Part shown: positions 18,822 to 29,256 of the stretch, piece after piece
Layout of the letters: each line of letters opens with the position of its first letter
Position numbering within the stretch: the first letter of the stretch is position 1
NCBI GenBank assembly: GCA_008000375.1
Contig: SMOI01000024.1
Span: forward strand, 62,001 to 126,000
Length of the DNA: 64,000 nt
From: Poteriospumella lacustris
Taxonomy: Eukaryota; Sar; Chrysophyceae; Chromulinales; Dinobryaceae
Reading direction: 5' to 3'
Made by a program: the position numbers and the translations under genes
Notes under the pieces: generated by a model
What the model saw: only the letters and a program-made list of their open reading frames with translations
Database searches by the model: none
What the model was told of the DNA's origin: nothing

Positions 18822-19283
18822 GGTGATGAATACTTGTGGAACACAGTTATCATAAACCCTATGGCAAAGTGGGAAAGTCCTTCTCTCCTCTGCCACCGCG
18901 CGATCTTCAATTTCTAATCTCCAGTCTTCAGTCTCCGATCTTGATCTAGGCCGTTGATAGATGGTCACGGTCAGGGAGTCCAAGAACCCTTCCCCCGTCG
19001 CTGTTGTACAACTGGTTGGACAGTAGAGAACGTCTCTTTTCTTATACCTCGTTACAATGGATACGAGAGATGGTGGATAGCGTACAGTTGTGGCCGCACA
19101 CAGTTTCTCGGTGGTAACAACGGATGAAGAGCCGCGTCGCCAATGTGCGCACTGCGCGTGTACCTCGGTGGCCATTGCGACATCAAAAGCGCTGACAGCC
19201 TCAAGAACTGGTGTCATACTCATCTGGCGGCGCAGTTTGTCACGGGTCCGTTACAGTTCGACACCGTCCACACAGTGCGGCGG
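18822..19283. other. Intergenic region between the tRNA and the giant LRR gene
   Basis: About 460 bp, moderately AT-rich, including an ATTTCTAATCTCCAGTC-like stretch at ~18910. It contains the tRNA 5' flank and the 3' flank of the minus-strand gene ending at 19284. No gene seen. Confidence 0.4.
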
Positions 19284-22200
19284 CTACGGCATTTGCCACG
19301 AGTCTTCGTTGTCCGTGGCGCTGTAGATCTCGTCGCGGACAAAGGCGAAGCGGTTGGCCTGGTCCTCTTCGGTCTCCGGGGCGTGGAAGGCGGCCTCCAG
19401 TTCGTCCTCCAGGTCCTCCTCGCTCATCGCCATCAGCGCATCGAAAATCGCCCGCTGAGGCAGCTTCACCGGCGAGCGCACCGCGGCGGTCTCCTCGCGG
19501 GTGACCGCGGCGATGGCGGCCGCGCGGCGGGCCTCGCGCGAGTCCATCGCCTTCGCCGATGCGTCGTCGCCGTCGTCGCCGTCGGCAGCAGCAGCCTTCG
19601 CCGCGGTGGCCTTCTTCCGCGCGCGGCCGCCCGCCGCATCGGCGTCGGTGTCGCCGTCGGCGCCCTCGCCGCGCTGGTGCTGGCCGCCGTCCCGCGCGTC
19701 CAGCAGCAGGTGCTGCAGGAAGTTCGGCAGGCGCAGGAGGTGGTCGGTGGTGTCGCCGAGGCCGTCGTACGTGCGGCGCTCGAGCTGCCGGCGGCGACGC
19801 AGCGCCTCGTCGCGGCTGCCGACCTGCGGCAGCGGCACCTCGGGGTTGCCGTAGCGCACGCGGTCGAAGACGTGCACCTTGAAGCGCGTGACGCGCGGCT
19901 GGCGGCTGTCGGCGCGCAGCAGGTTGGCGCGGTGGAAGCGGCCGTCGAGCTCGTAGGTGACGATGTCGTCCTGGAAGACGACGTCGGCGTCGTTCGCCGT
20001 CAGCGCCAGCGGCACGTCGGCGTGGTCCAGCTTGCGCTGCCGCACGATGTTCGACAGCGCGATGTTCTGCGACGGGTGCGCGTTGCGGAACGGCGACGGC
20101 GGCGGCGCGGGCAGCTCGGCGGTCGCTGCCGACGCGTTCGACGCGGCGGCGGGGCGCTGGCGCTCGGGCGACGCGGCGGTCTCGCGGACCTTGACGCTCG
20201 ACAGCGACACGGTACCGTACTCGCCCGCCACGAGCACCAGCGCGTCGGCGGTGCCCGGCACCACCTGCGGCGCAGACGATGGCGCTGCCGCCGCAGCAGT
20301 GGCGGCGGTGGCGGTGGCGGCGGGCGGCGGCTTGGGCACGCGGAAGAGCAGCCAGGCGACGTACTCGTCGTGGAAGCGGATCTGCAGCCAGTCGCCGAGG
20401 ACGTAGACCACGTAGACCACGTCCTCCTTGCCCACGTAGCCGAGCACGTTGTCGGCCTCGCCGCGCTGCTTCTGCGCCGCGCCGCCGCCCGCGTGCGGCT
20501 CGGTGAGGCACGGGCGGTAGCGCACCTTGAGCGCGACGTGCGGCGGCAGGTTGTCGTTCACGCGGTAGAAGCACTCGACGGCGCGGCCGCCCGCCGTGCG
20601 CCAGTCGAAGCCCGGCAGCGGCCGCAGCAGCGGCAGGTACTGCGCCGGCACCGCCGCGTGGCGCCCGCCGGTGCCCGGCAGGCGGTGGCGGTAGCGCACC
20701 CAGCCGAAGTCCTGGCGCAGCCGCACGAGGAGGTAGTCGCCCAGCGCGAACTCGACGCGCACCGTGCGGAACGACTCGACGACGCCGAGCGGGCGGCCCG
20801 AGCGGCCCAGCGTGTCGCAGACCTGCGGGTAGAACTCGTCCTTGATCGCGTACACCGCCTCCGCCTCCACCAGCTCGAAATACGCCGGCAGCGCCAGCCC
20901 CAGCTTCGCCTCCGTCGCCGCCACGAGGACGCGGTGCTGCGCCGCGTGCAGCGCCTCTTTGAACGCCACGCGGCGGTGCGCCGCGCCGACCATCGCGTGG
21001 AACGGCGCGTGGCGGCGCCCGCCGCCCGTCGCGGACGCCGCCACCGACGCGGCGGAGCCCGGCGGCGACCCCGCCGCAGGGGCCGCAGCGCCGGGGGCGG
21101 CGGGGGCGGCGGCGGTGCGCCAGTGGCGCGCGTCGAACATCTTCGCCTGGCGCATGTGGCGGAACAGCGCGCGCTCCGAGGCGAAGCGCGCGAGGCACAG
21201 CGGGCAGATGAAGCGCGGCGTCTGCGCCGGGTGCGTCGCGGGCGCCGTCCGCACGAGCGACTGCCACGCGCGGTGCCGCAGCGCGTCGAGCAGCAGCGTG
21301 CGCGCCTCGACGACCGGCGGCCGCTGCGCCAGGTCCGCGAGCAGCCGCAGGCGCTGCACGTGGAAGCGCTCGAGGCGCTGCGCCTGCGCGCGCGCGCGAC
21401 CGGGCCGCGCGGCCGCGGCGGCGAGAAGCGTCGCGACGGCGCCGCCGCGCGGCGGGCGCAGCCCCAGCGGTGCACGTCGCGCAGGAGGAAGTCGGCGAGG
21501 CGGTGCAGCGCCACCATCGGGTGCGTCGTGCGCACCGCGCGGCCCGCGATGCGCGTCGTCACGTTCGTCACGTCGGCGCGCGCGGCCGCGTCCAGCGTCG
21601 GGTGCAGCATCGTCGCGTCGGCGATGCGCTGCAGCGTGCGCTGCTGTCGCGCCGCCTCCGTCGCCGCCGCCGCGTCGCCGCCGCCGGTGGCCGCTTCGTC
21701 GGCTTCGGCGTCGGCGTCGTCGGTGGCATCGTCGCCGTCGTCGGCGGCGGCGTCGTCGTCGGGCGGCGCGTCGAGGAGGTGCAGCGGCAGCGCCAGCATG
21801 TTGAGGCACTGCGCCAGGCGCTCGGGGTGCAGCTCGAGCGTCGTGGCGGGCGCGACGGCCAGCGACTGCCCCGAGAGCACCGCGAAGACGGCGGCCAGCA
21901 GCGACAGGTGGCAGTCCACGAAGCGGCCCACGTCCGGCACGTGCTGCCGCGCCAGCTGCGCGCGCTGCGCCCGCTCGGCGGCCTGGCGACGCGCGGCGGC
22001 CGCCGCGGCGCGTTGCTCGCGACGCAGCGCCGCGCCGCTGCCGAAGAGCCGCGGCAGAAAGCCGCGCGGCGCGGCGGCGTCGCTGTCGGCGGCGGCTGCG
22101 GCGTCGGCGGCTGCGGCTGCGTCGGCGGCGGCGGCGTCGTCGGCGCTGCGCTGCAGCGGGTCGCTCTCGGGCGGCAGCAGGCGGTGCGGCTGCCGGCCCG

Positions 22201-25200
22201 GCGCGCGGCGACCGGTGTACAGCGGGCGCGGCGCCTTCGCCTTCGCCTTCGCCTTGGCGCTGCGGCGGGCGGCGGCGCTGTCGTCGCTGTCGTCGCTGTC
22301 GTCGTCGGTGGCCCAGCGCGACGCGGCGCCGTCGCCGTCGCCGTCGGCCTCGTCGCTCAGCGACGCGGCGGCGTCGTCGAGCGTCGCTTGGCGCCGAGCC
22401 GCGCGGCGGCGTCTGCGCGCGGCGGCGGCGGCGGCGGTCTGCGCGGGGCTGCGGCGCGCGCGCAGGCGGAACTCGTCGGGGTCGAAGAAGGGCAGCGCCT
22501 CCACGTGGCCGCGCAGCACCTGCGCGAGCGCCGCGAGGTCGGCGGCGCACGGGCGGTGGCCGTCGGCGTCCTCCGCGTCGAGGTAGTGCGCCACGCCGCG
22601 GAGGTAGTGCGTCAGCGCCTGCGACACGCGGCGCTGCTCCGTCGCGATGCGCTCGAGCTCGCGCGCCTCGTCCTCTTGGCGCGCGCGGCGCACGGCGTCG
22701 TCCTCCTGCAGCGCCTTCCACTGGCGCCGCACGGTCCAGTAGCCGACGGCGACGTCGTCGAGCACGTAGCCGGCCTGCGCCTGCCGCGCCGCCTGCGCCG
22801 CCTGCGCCTTCGTCACGCGGCCGGGCGACACGTCCGCGGCGCTGTCCGCGGCGGCCGCGGCGCGCGCCTTGACGAGGGCGGCGGTGTGGGCCTGGGCGGC
22901 GAGGTGCGCGTGCAGCTGGCGGTTCTTGGCGAGCGACATGGCGAGCGTGGGCATCTCGCTGAGGATGTGGGTGCGCACGGTCTGCGTCGGGTGCCACCAC
23001 TTCGGCGACACGCGGTTGGCGTCCAGCGCCAGCTCCGTCAGCGACGTGTTCACCGTCAGCGCGTGCGCCAGGTCGATGGCGTGCGCGTCGCGCAGGTCGT
23101 TGTGGCTCAGGTCGAGCGAGCGCAGGCCGCGCACCGCCGCGTCGCCGCTGTGCAGCTGCAGCGCCTGCGCGTGCTTCAGCCCGTAGCAGAGCGCCTCGAG
23201 GCCCATCGCGTTGCGGCCGCGCAGCAGCAGCACGTGGCGCAGCTCCAGCGCCTCGAGGCTGTCGTTGGCGTAGAGCACGTCGCCCAGCCAGCGGACGCCG
23301 CCGGGGCCCAGCGGGTTGTGCGACAGCGCCAGGCGCCGCAGCGACCCGTTGCACTGCAGCGCCTTCGACAGCGCGCGGCAGCCGGCCTCGCCGACGTTGT
23401 TCTGCGTCAGCGACAGCGTCTCCAGCCAGCGGTTGCGGCCCAGCGCCGCGGCCAGCGCCGCGACGCCGTCGTCGCCCACGTGGCACGAGTCGAGGTACAG
23501 CGCCTGCAGCCGCTGCGTCGGCCGCTGCAGAAACGCGCTCCACACCTCGACGCCGTCGTCGCCCAGGCGGTTCTGCGACAGCTCCAGGCGCTGCAGCCGC
23601 AGCGTCGTCGCCACCGCCGCCGCCGCCTTCAGCGACGAGTCGGCGGCCGGCGGCGGCGGCGCGGCGCCGTCGAGGGCGGCGGCGTCGAACATGGCGACGA
23701 GGTAGCGGCAGGCGTCGACGCCGAAGCCGTTGCCGTTGAGCTTCAGCGTCTCGAGCGCGAGGCACTTGCCGAGGCCGCGGGCGAGCGCCTGGACGCCCTC
23801 GTCCGACACGTCGTCGAACGACAGGTCCAGCGTCTGCACGAAGCGGTTGCGCTTCAGCGCGTTGCCCAGCGCCCAGCAGCCGTCGTCCTGCACCGCCGCG
23901 TTGCGCAGGTCGAGGTGGCGGATCTGCGCCACGAGCTCTTCCGACGCGCCGCCGTCGCCCTGCTCGAGCGCCACGTGGCAGATGCGGCCGGGCGGCGCGT
24001 CCGCCTCGTCGCCGTCGCCGTCGCCCGGCGGCAGCTGCGACGGCTGCGACGCGTCGTCAGTCAGCGCCGTGTGCGCCGAGGCGGCGTCGTCGCCGCGCAG
24101 CGTCGGCAGGTTCGACGCGCGGCCGAATTTGAGGCGCTGGCGGTCGAGGGCGAAGAGGCCGCGGGGCCGCGCGCGGCGGCCGACGGCGGCGTTGGTGACC
24201 ATGACGACGTTGCTGACGCCCAGCGGCGACGACGCGTCCTCCGCCGTCGACGCGCGGTCGTCAACGCGCTGCGTATCGCCGTCGACGACGAAGCGGTAGC
24301 GGTAGCGGCCCACGGGCAGCTCGGCGACGAGGAAGAAGACGTCGCGGCGCGGGTCGCCCGCCATGCGGCGCGGCTGCCAGTCGGTGAAGTCGCCCACCAG
24401 CGACACGTGGCGCCGGCAGCTGCCCGACCACTCGAAGCGCACGTAGCCCAGCATGTTCTCCTGCTTCGCCGGGTGGGCGTCGGACAGGCCGCGGACGTCC
24501 GGGTGGTCCAGCGTCGACACGACGTCGACGAACTCGTCGTGGCAGCGGTTCAGCAGCAGAATCAGCTCGCGCAGCGTCGGCTTCGCCGGCAGCTTCGTGG
24601 GGTTGCGCTGGAAGAGCAGCCACTCGGCCTCCTTCTGCTGCGGCGTCTGCTCGGCGTCGAGCAGGCGCTTGAGGCCGTTGCGGCGGTAGTTGGGGCGGAT
24701 GCCGGCCTTCGGGTCGAAGCCGGCGACGAACATGCCGCGCAGCATCTGCGCGTGGCGCTTGCCCTCGGGGTCGTTGAGGCTCGGGCGGAACGGCTCCGGC
24801 CGCGCGACGTCGACGCGCGCCTGCTGCGTGCCGAGCTCGGCGGAGAAGACGAGGCGGTTGGCGGCGAGGCGGCGGCCCTGGTCGCCGTCGAAGAGGCGCC
24901 GCACGAGGCGGAAGCGCTCGTCCTCGGCCACCTGGCGCCGCAGGTGCTCGCGGTGGAACTGTTTGTCGCGGCGGTGCTTCGCCAGGGCCTCGCGGCCGGG
25001 GAAGGCCTGGTCGCACTGCTCGCAGAGGTGCACGGGCGGGTGCGCGATGCGGAACTCTTTCTCCGCGAGCCGCTCGGCCGTCGCCACCGCCTCGTCCACG
25101 AGGATCACGCGCGCCTCGACGCTGCGCAGCTTCGTTTGCAGGAACCAGGAGACATTGGCGCCTTCGGCGCGCAGCGCGGCCTCCTCCTCCTCGAGCCGCT

Positions 25201-25849
25201 CCAGGTCGCTGAGCTGCTCGCGCTGCCGCGTCGACCGGCCGACGAAGAAGCTGGCGATCCGCGCGGCGAACGACTTGCTGCGCTCCTCCAGGTCCAGCAG
25301 GAAGACGCCGTAGAACTCGTCGAAGGAGACCGTGGTCTTGATCGCGTCCAGGTGCAGGCGCTTCTTGTACTGGTCGAGCTGGCGCTTCGACAGGCGCACG
25401 GAGAGGAAGGCCAGCAGGCTGCGCAGGCCCTCCTCGTTGAGCAGCCCGCCGACGTTGTTCGGCTCGCCCTCCACCGCGACGGTGAAGGTCTCCGTCCCGG
25501 GCATGGCGAAGTGGCGGAAGATCTCGAGGACGTTCTTGCGCATCGCGTCGGCCTCGTTGAGCCGCTCCTCGCGCGAGTCGACCAGCGTCGCGCGCGCGCG
25601 ACGCGCCAGCTCCAGCTCCTTCCGCAGCATATCGATCTCCTCCTTGCCCTCCGGCGTGTCCATGTACTGCTCCATCAGCTGGCGAATGCGCTTCGAGAAG
25701 TACTCCACGTGCTGCTTCTCGCGCTCGAAGCGCAGGCGCTCGTCCTCCTCGACGTGGTCTTTGTCGTCCACGCCGGCCGTCCAGGCCTGCTCACCAAGCA
25801 GCAGCAGATTTCTCTTGTCGCGTCGATTCTTTCCTCGCCAAATGTACAT
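19284..25849 (-). CDS. Giant multidomain protein: coiled coil, C2H2 finger, CBM48/AMPK-beta-like domain, LRR array, second C2H2, unknown C-terminus
   Basis: ATG at 25849, TAG at 19284. The length corresponds to ~2188 residues if one base is missing near 21450, where the frame moves by -1 right after the segment HRLADFLLRDVHRWG. Order: coiled coil (residues ~35-100); an EF-hand-like helical region (~110-215); C2H2 finger HLCEQCDQAF...H (~275-300); a CBM48/AMPK-beta-type glycogen-binding E-set domain (~466-526; RFEWSGSC, VSLVGDFTDWQP, LPVGRYRYRFVVDG); an RI-type LRR array (~640-966; LDLSFDDVSDEG, LKLNGNGFG, LELSQNRLGDDG, LSLTQNNVGEAG and similar); helical and Ala/Asp-rich linkers; a second C2H2 (FICPLCLARF...FRH). 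About 600 further residues follow, with SH3/Tudor-like beta segments (~20850-20350), ending in an acidic tail. The CBM48 keeps the Trp of the sugar-binding FTDW. A regulatory or scaffold protein sensing glucan is possible; function is unknown. Confidence 0.75.
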
Positions 25850-26526
25850 GTCGGCTCAACGGTCACGATGAAGTGGGAGGGCTTCGGTCGTCGCGGCTTG
25901 GTGTGCACTGTGTCGGCAGCAGCGGGGATTTCTCTTGTCGGCGATCGCGGTACGTTCTGGATGGGCTAGCCACGGCCTCTGTCAGCCCAATCTCATAATC
26001 TTCTGATGAGACCCGTCAAGTACCGAGGGGCGCCTCGTTCGATGCGCTTTCGCCCGTCGCAGTCGGCGCAGTCGTCGCAGTCGTCGCGGTGCAAAACTTG
26101 TAACGGCCGCCGTCGCGTTTCAAAAAGCGCCGCGCCAAAAGTGTAACGCCTTTTGGCCTGCGCGCCAGCGCCGGGGCCGAGGGCCGAGAGCCTCGTCACT
26201 CGTCGCTCGTCGGTTGGCGTAGAGTGCGGGCTAACGGCTGCACACACAGGACATGGTGCGGTATGTTTGGCCTGTGAGCCGTTCGGGGCGTGGCAGTGGC
26301 TGACTGTCCGTCGTGTCTCGCGATCTGCCGACGCCAAGACGCGGCTGTGTCGGTCGACTTGTCTGTAGGGCAGCACATGCCGTGTGCATGGACGAGACTA
26401 TAGTCGGCGAATGCTAAACAGCGGCCAGTTCGCGGTATCCAGAAGCAGCCGGTCTGCTTGTTTGTTGCGTTACACGGGGTGCGGTGGGACTGTTGCGCGC
26501 GGTCGGCGTCAGGCGGCGCAGGCCGC
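25850..26526. other. Intergenic region upstream of the giant LRR gene
   Basis: About 680 bp between two minus-strand genes. It includes CAGTCGGCGCAGTCGT hexamer-like repeats near 26055-26090 and otherwise mixed composition. Promoter of the LRR gene presumably lies near 25850-26100. No gene seen. Confidence 0.4.
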
Positions 26527-27552
26527 TCACTTCGCCACCGCCTTTAAAACGGCGGAGAAGTCGTCGTCGCCGCGGTGCTGCTCGTCCATCGCCTTCTTGT
26601 ACAAATCGTTGGCGGCGTGAGCCGTCGGCAGCGCGACGCCGTGTTGGCCGGCGAGCTCCAGCGCCAGCCGCATATCCTTCTGCTGGTGCTTCAGCGGGAA
26701 GTTCGTCGGGAACTTGTCCTGGAGCATCGCAGGGCCCTTGCCGCGGAACATGGGGTTGCTCATCGCTCCAAGGTCGAGCACCTGGAGGAGCGAGTCGAGC
26801 GGGAGGCTCAAGGCGCCGCCCAGCGCGAGGCCCTCGCTGAAGCCCGCCATCATCGACCCCATGATCATGTTCACCACCAGCTTCACCTGAGAGCCCTTGC
26901 CGACGGGGCCAAACAAGAACTTGGCTTTGCCCATGACGTCCAGTGCGGGGCTCACGCGTTCGAAGATCTCCGCGCTGCCGCCGCAGAGGAAGATCAGCTG
27001 TCCGGTCTCCGCAGGAACCTGCATCAGGTGCACGCGTCAGCCGCTGCAGCACAGAAACGGCATCGACCGTGGCTCATACCTTACTACCGGACACGGGAGC
27101 CTCCAGAAAGTGTCCCCCTCTCGCAGCGACGCGGCCAGCGAGGTCGATCATGCGCTCTGGCGACAGCGTCGCGCAGTCGACGACGATCTTCCCCGCCGAC
27201 ACGCCAGCGATGGCCCCCGTCTCGGGAGCGTCGAACTGCATGCGGCAAGGCAAGGTGAGCCAACGGACATTCGGGCCTCAGACTGCACAGCACGTACCAC
27301 TTCAACTGAGGCCTCTTCAGTCGACAGCATCGAGTAGGTGACGGCGCTCTGGCGCACCACATCAGCAGGGGAGGCTCCCACACGAACACGCCCAGGAAAT
27401 TGATTGACCAGCTCCTCGCTGGGCTCAGAACTTCTGTTCCACACCACGAACGACAACGAAGGATCCAGCTTCGTCAGCAGATTGCGAATCATGCCCTTGC
27501 CCATGATGCCCAGGCCGATGAAGCCCACTATAGACTGCTCTTCTTGCGCCAT
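26527..27552 (-). CDS. 3-hydroxyisobutyrate dehydrogenase / glyoxylate (succinic semialdehyde) reductase family, three exons
   Basis: Exons are 27552-27298, 27235-27080 and 27018-26527. Introns are 62 nt (GTACGT...TGCAG) and 61 nt (GTATGA...TGCAG). The spliced product is 300 residues starting MAQEEQSIVGFIGLGIMG. The Rossmann loop GLGIMG is at residues 13-18. WNRS follows, compatible with an NADP-binding Arg. The substrate loop is EAPVSGSK at the exon 2/3 junction. The catalytic stretch GPVGKGSQVKLVVNMIMG carries the conserved Lys and Asn. Length and motifs fit the GLYR1-like branch of beta-hydroxyacid dehydrogenases, which reduce glyoxylate or succinic semialdehyde with NADPH. Absence of an obvious transit peptide argues for a cytosolic form rather than mitochondrial HIBADH. 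In sense, ATCAGTA lies 5 nt upstream of the ATG. The splice model restores the family alignment exactly. Confidence 0.92.
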
Positions 27553-29208
27553 ATTCCTACTGATAACTTCGCTGGGTGCCTTACACACAGAGCCTTCTAA
27601 TTTCACTGTGATTTAGCGGCGTTCTTGATCCCAACGCGGCGATTCTTTCGTCTCCGACGCCGACGTCGACGGTGGCGCCGCCGTCGTCATCGTGTCCATC
27701 GAGCGTTACAAATTTCGACGCGTCGGGTCGCCGCGGGGTCGCCCCGAGTTCTGTCGTCGATTATCACTTTGTCACTTGCTCTACTCTAAATTCTACATGC
27801 GTAATCACTGTTTAGAGTATGTCAAAAGCATTTTCTGGAAGACAAGAGATTTTTCTAAATTGATGGTAGCGCGCTGTGGAGTTGCTTGTCTACAGCGGCG
27901 GGAGGTGGCTCTGGCAGCTGCACACCAACCACCACAACTAATTTGTGTACGAGCAGAAAATTTTTCTAAGTTGATTTCCAGAGCTCTTATGTAACAAGAA
28001 ACATTTTCCTTGAAGAATTAACTTTTTCTAAGTCGCATTCAAGAAGTTGTGCGGGTCGATCTGAGGCCCGGTGCCTCGGAGCGTTTCAGAATTCGCCACC
28101 GGCGATGTCGGTCGCCCGCATTTCGTCCGGTTTGCATGCAGCGACGGTACAGCGGCGGTGCAGGAGATGTAGTAGTATCCAGGAAAGTGGCGTGGCAATC
28201 TAATGTGGAAATATCGCGAGCGAGCGGAGAGAGGTCCGCTGTGATCGGCCGGCGACGAGGACGTCTCCAGCGGCGGTGCGAGTCGGGCACGTGAGAGGAA
28301 GCGAGTTATCTCGATAAGTTACCCAGACAAGAGACACGAAGAGGGCTACAAGACATCGGCTGCACAGGCAGGGGAGGGAAAGAGAGTGAGAAATACACAG
28401 AGAAAGAGATAACCAGAGAAGCAGGGACACATTAGAGAGGAGGGACACCCAGAGAAGGGACAACAGCATCACAAGGAGCCGGAGACGGAGAAGACGGAGA
28501 AGGAGAAGGAGACGGACGGAGGAGTCGTGACGACTGCGCAGGGAGCGGAGCCGAGAAAGCGACGGGCCGCGGCGCGAGAAGAACGAGCAGACGGACGGCG
28601 ACGCCGACGAGAGCAGATGGGAGATCAAACGACGCAAACGAATCAATGGAGCGGGCGGGGCAACGGCGGAGTGGAGCGGAGCGGAGCAATGGACGTGAGA
28701 GGATCCGGGGGGGGGGTGAGGGTGGAGCGGCGGGCGGCGGGGCGGGCGAAACGGATGGCGCCGTCGCCGCGCCGCCGCCAAAGAAATGCTCAACGCGGGC
28801 GGACGGGACAGGAGGACGACGCGCACAGGCGATTCAATACACAAACATACGGCAGCGGTGGGCTCTAAGAAACAAACGGCGCGGCGCCGACGAGGCGGAC
28901 GGCGACAGATGCGCGAGCGCGAGCGACGCAGAGCGGCGACGTTGACAATGCGACAGCGATGGGGACAACAGCGATGCGGCAGAACAGAACAAATCAACGC
29001 GGACACGACACGACACGACGCGAGACGAGACACAGACAAGACACAGCAAGACACGCAGGCCCTGTGACCAAAGGAAAGAAAAGAACGGCGGAGATTGCGG
29101 CAAGCGACGGCGTGCGACGCGGCGGCCGGCGACGCAGCACACACGCGCACGCATAACAGATGGAATGTACAGCAGCGGTATAAACGAAACGACCCGGCGG
29201 CCGCCGCA

Positions 29209-29239
<31 letters not shown>

Positions 29240-29256
29240 AGGCGGAGGGGGCAGCG
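27553..29256. other. Intergenic region: AT-rich block with repeated TTTTTCTAA followed by a T-poor block
   Basis: From 27740 to 28050 the sequence is AT-rich and contains three related copies of TTTTTCTAAg/aTTGAT-like sequence (27849-27864, 27961-27974, 28023-28032). From about 28300 to 29200 the plus strand becomes strongly T-poor (AGAGACA-rich, a G run at ~28710). This is the 3' flank of the minus-strand permease gene and therefore A-poor in its sense orientation. A CACGA pentamer run is near 29005-29025. Apparent ORFs are low-complexity artefacts. Confidence 0.6.

Noticed and set aside
21470-25969. A 1499-residue plus-strand open frame opposite the LRR gene
   Set aside because: It is an antisense shadow in very GC-rich sequence, Arg/Val/Ala/Gln-rich with no domain, while the minus strand has LRR, C2H2 and CBM48 motifs.
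27692-27994. A 100-residue plus-strand ORF
   Set aside because: Lies in the AT-rich repeat block, partly repeat-encoded, with no domain or splice support.
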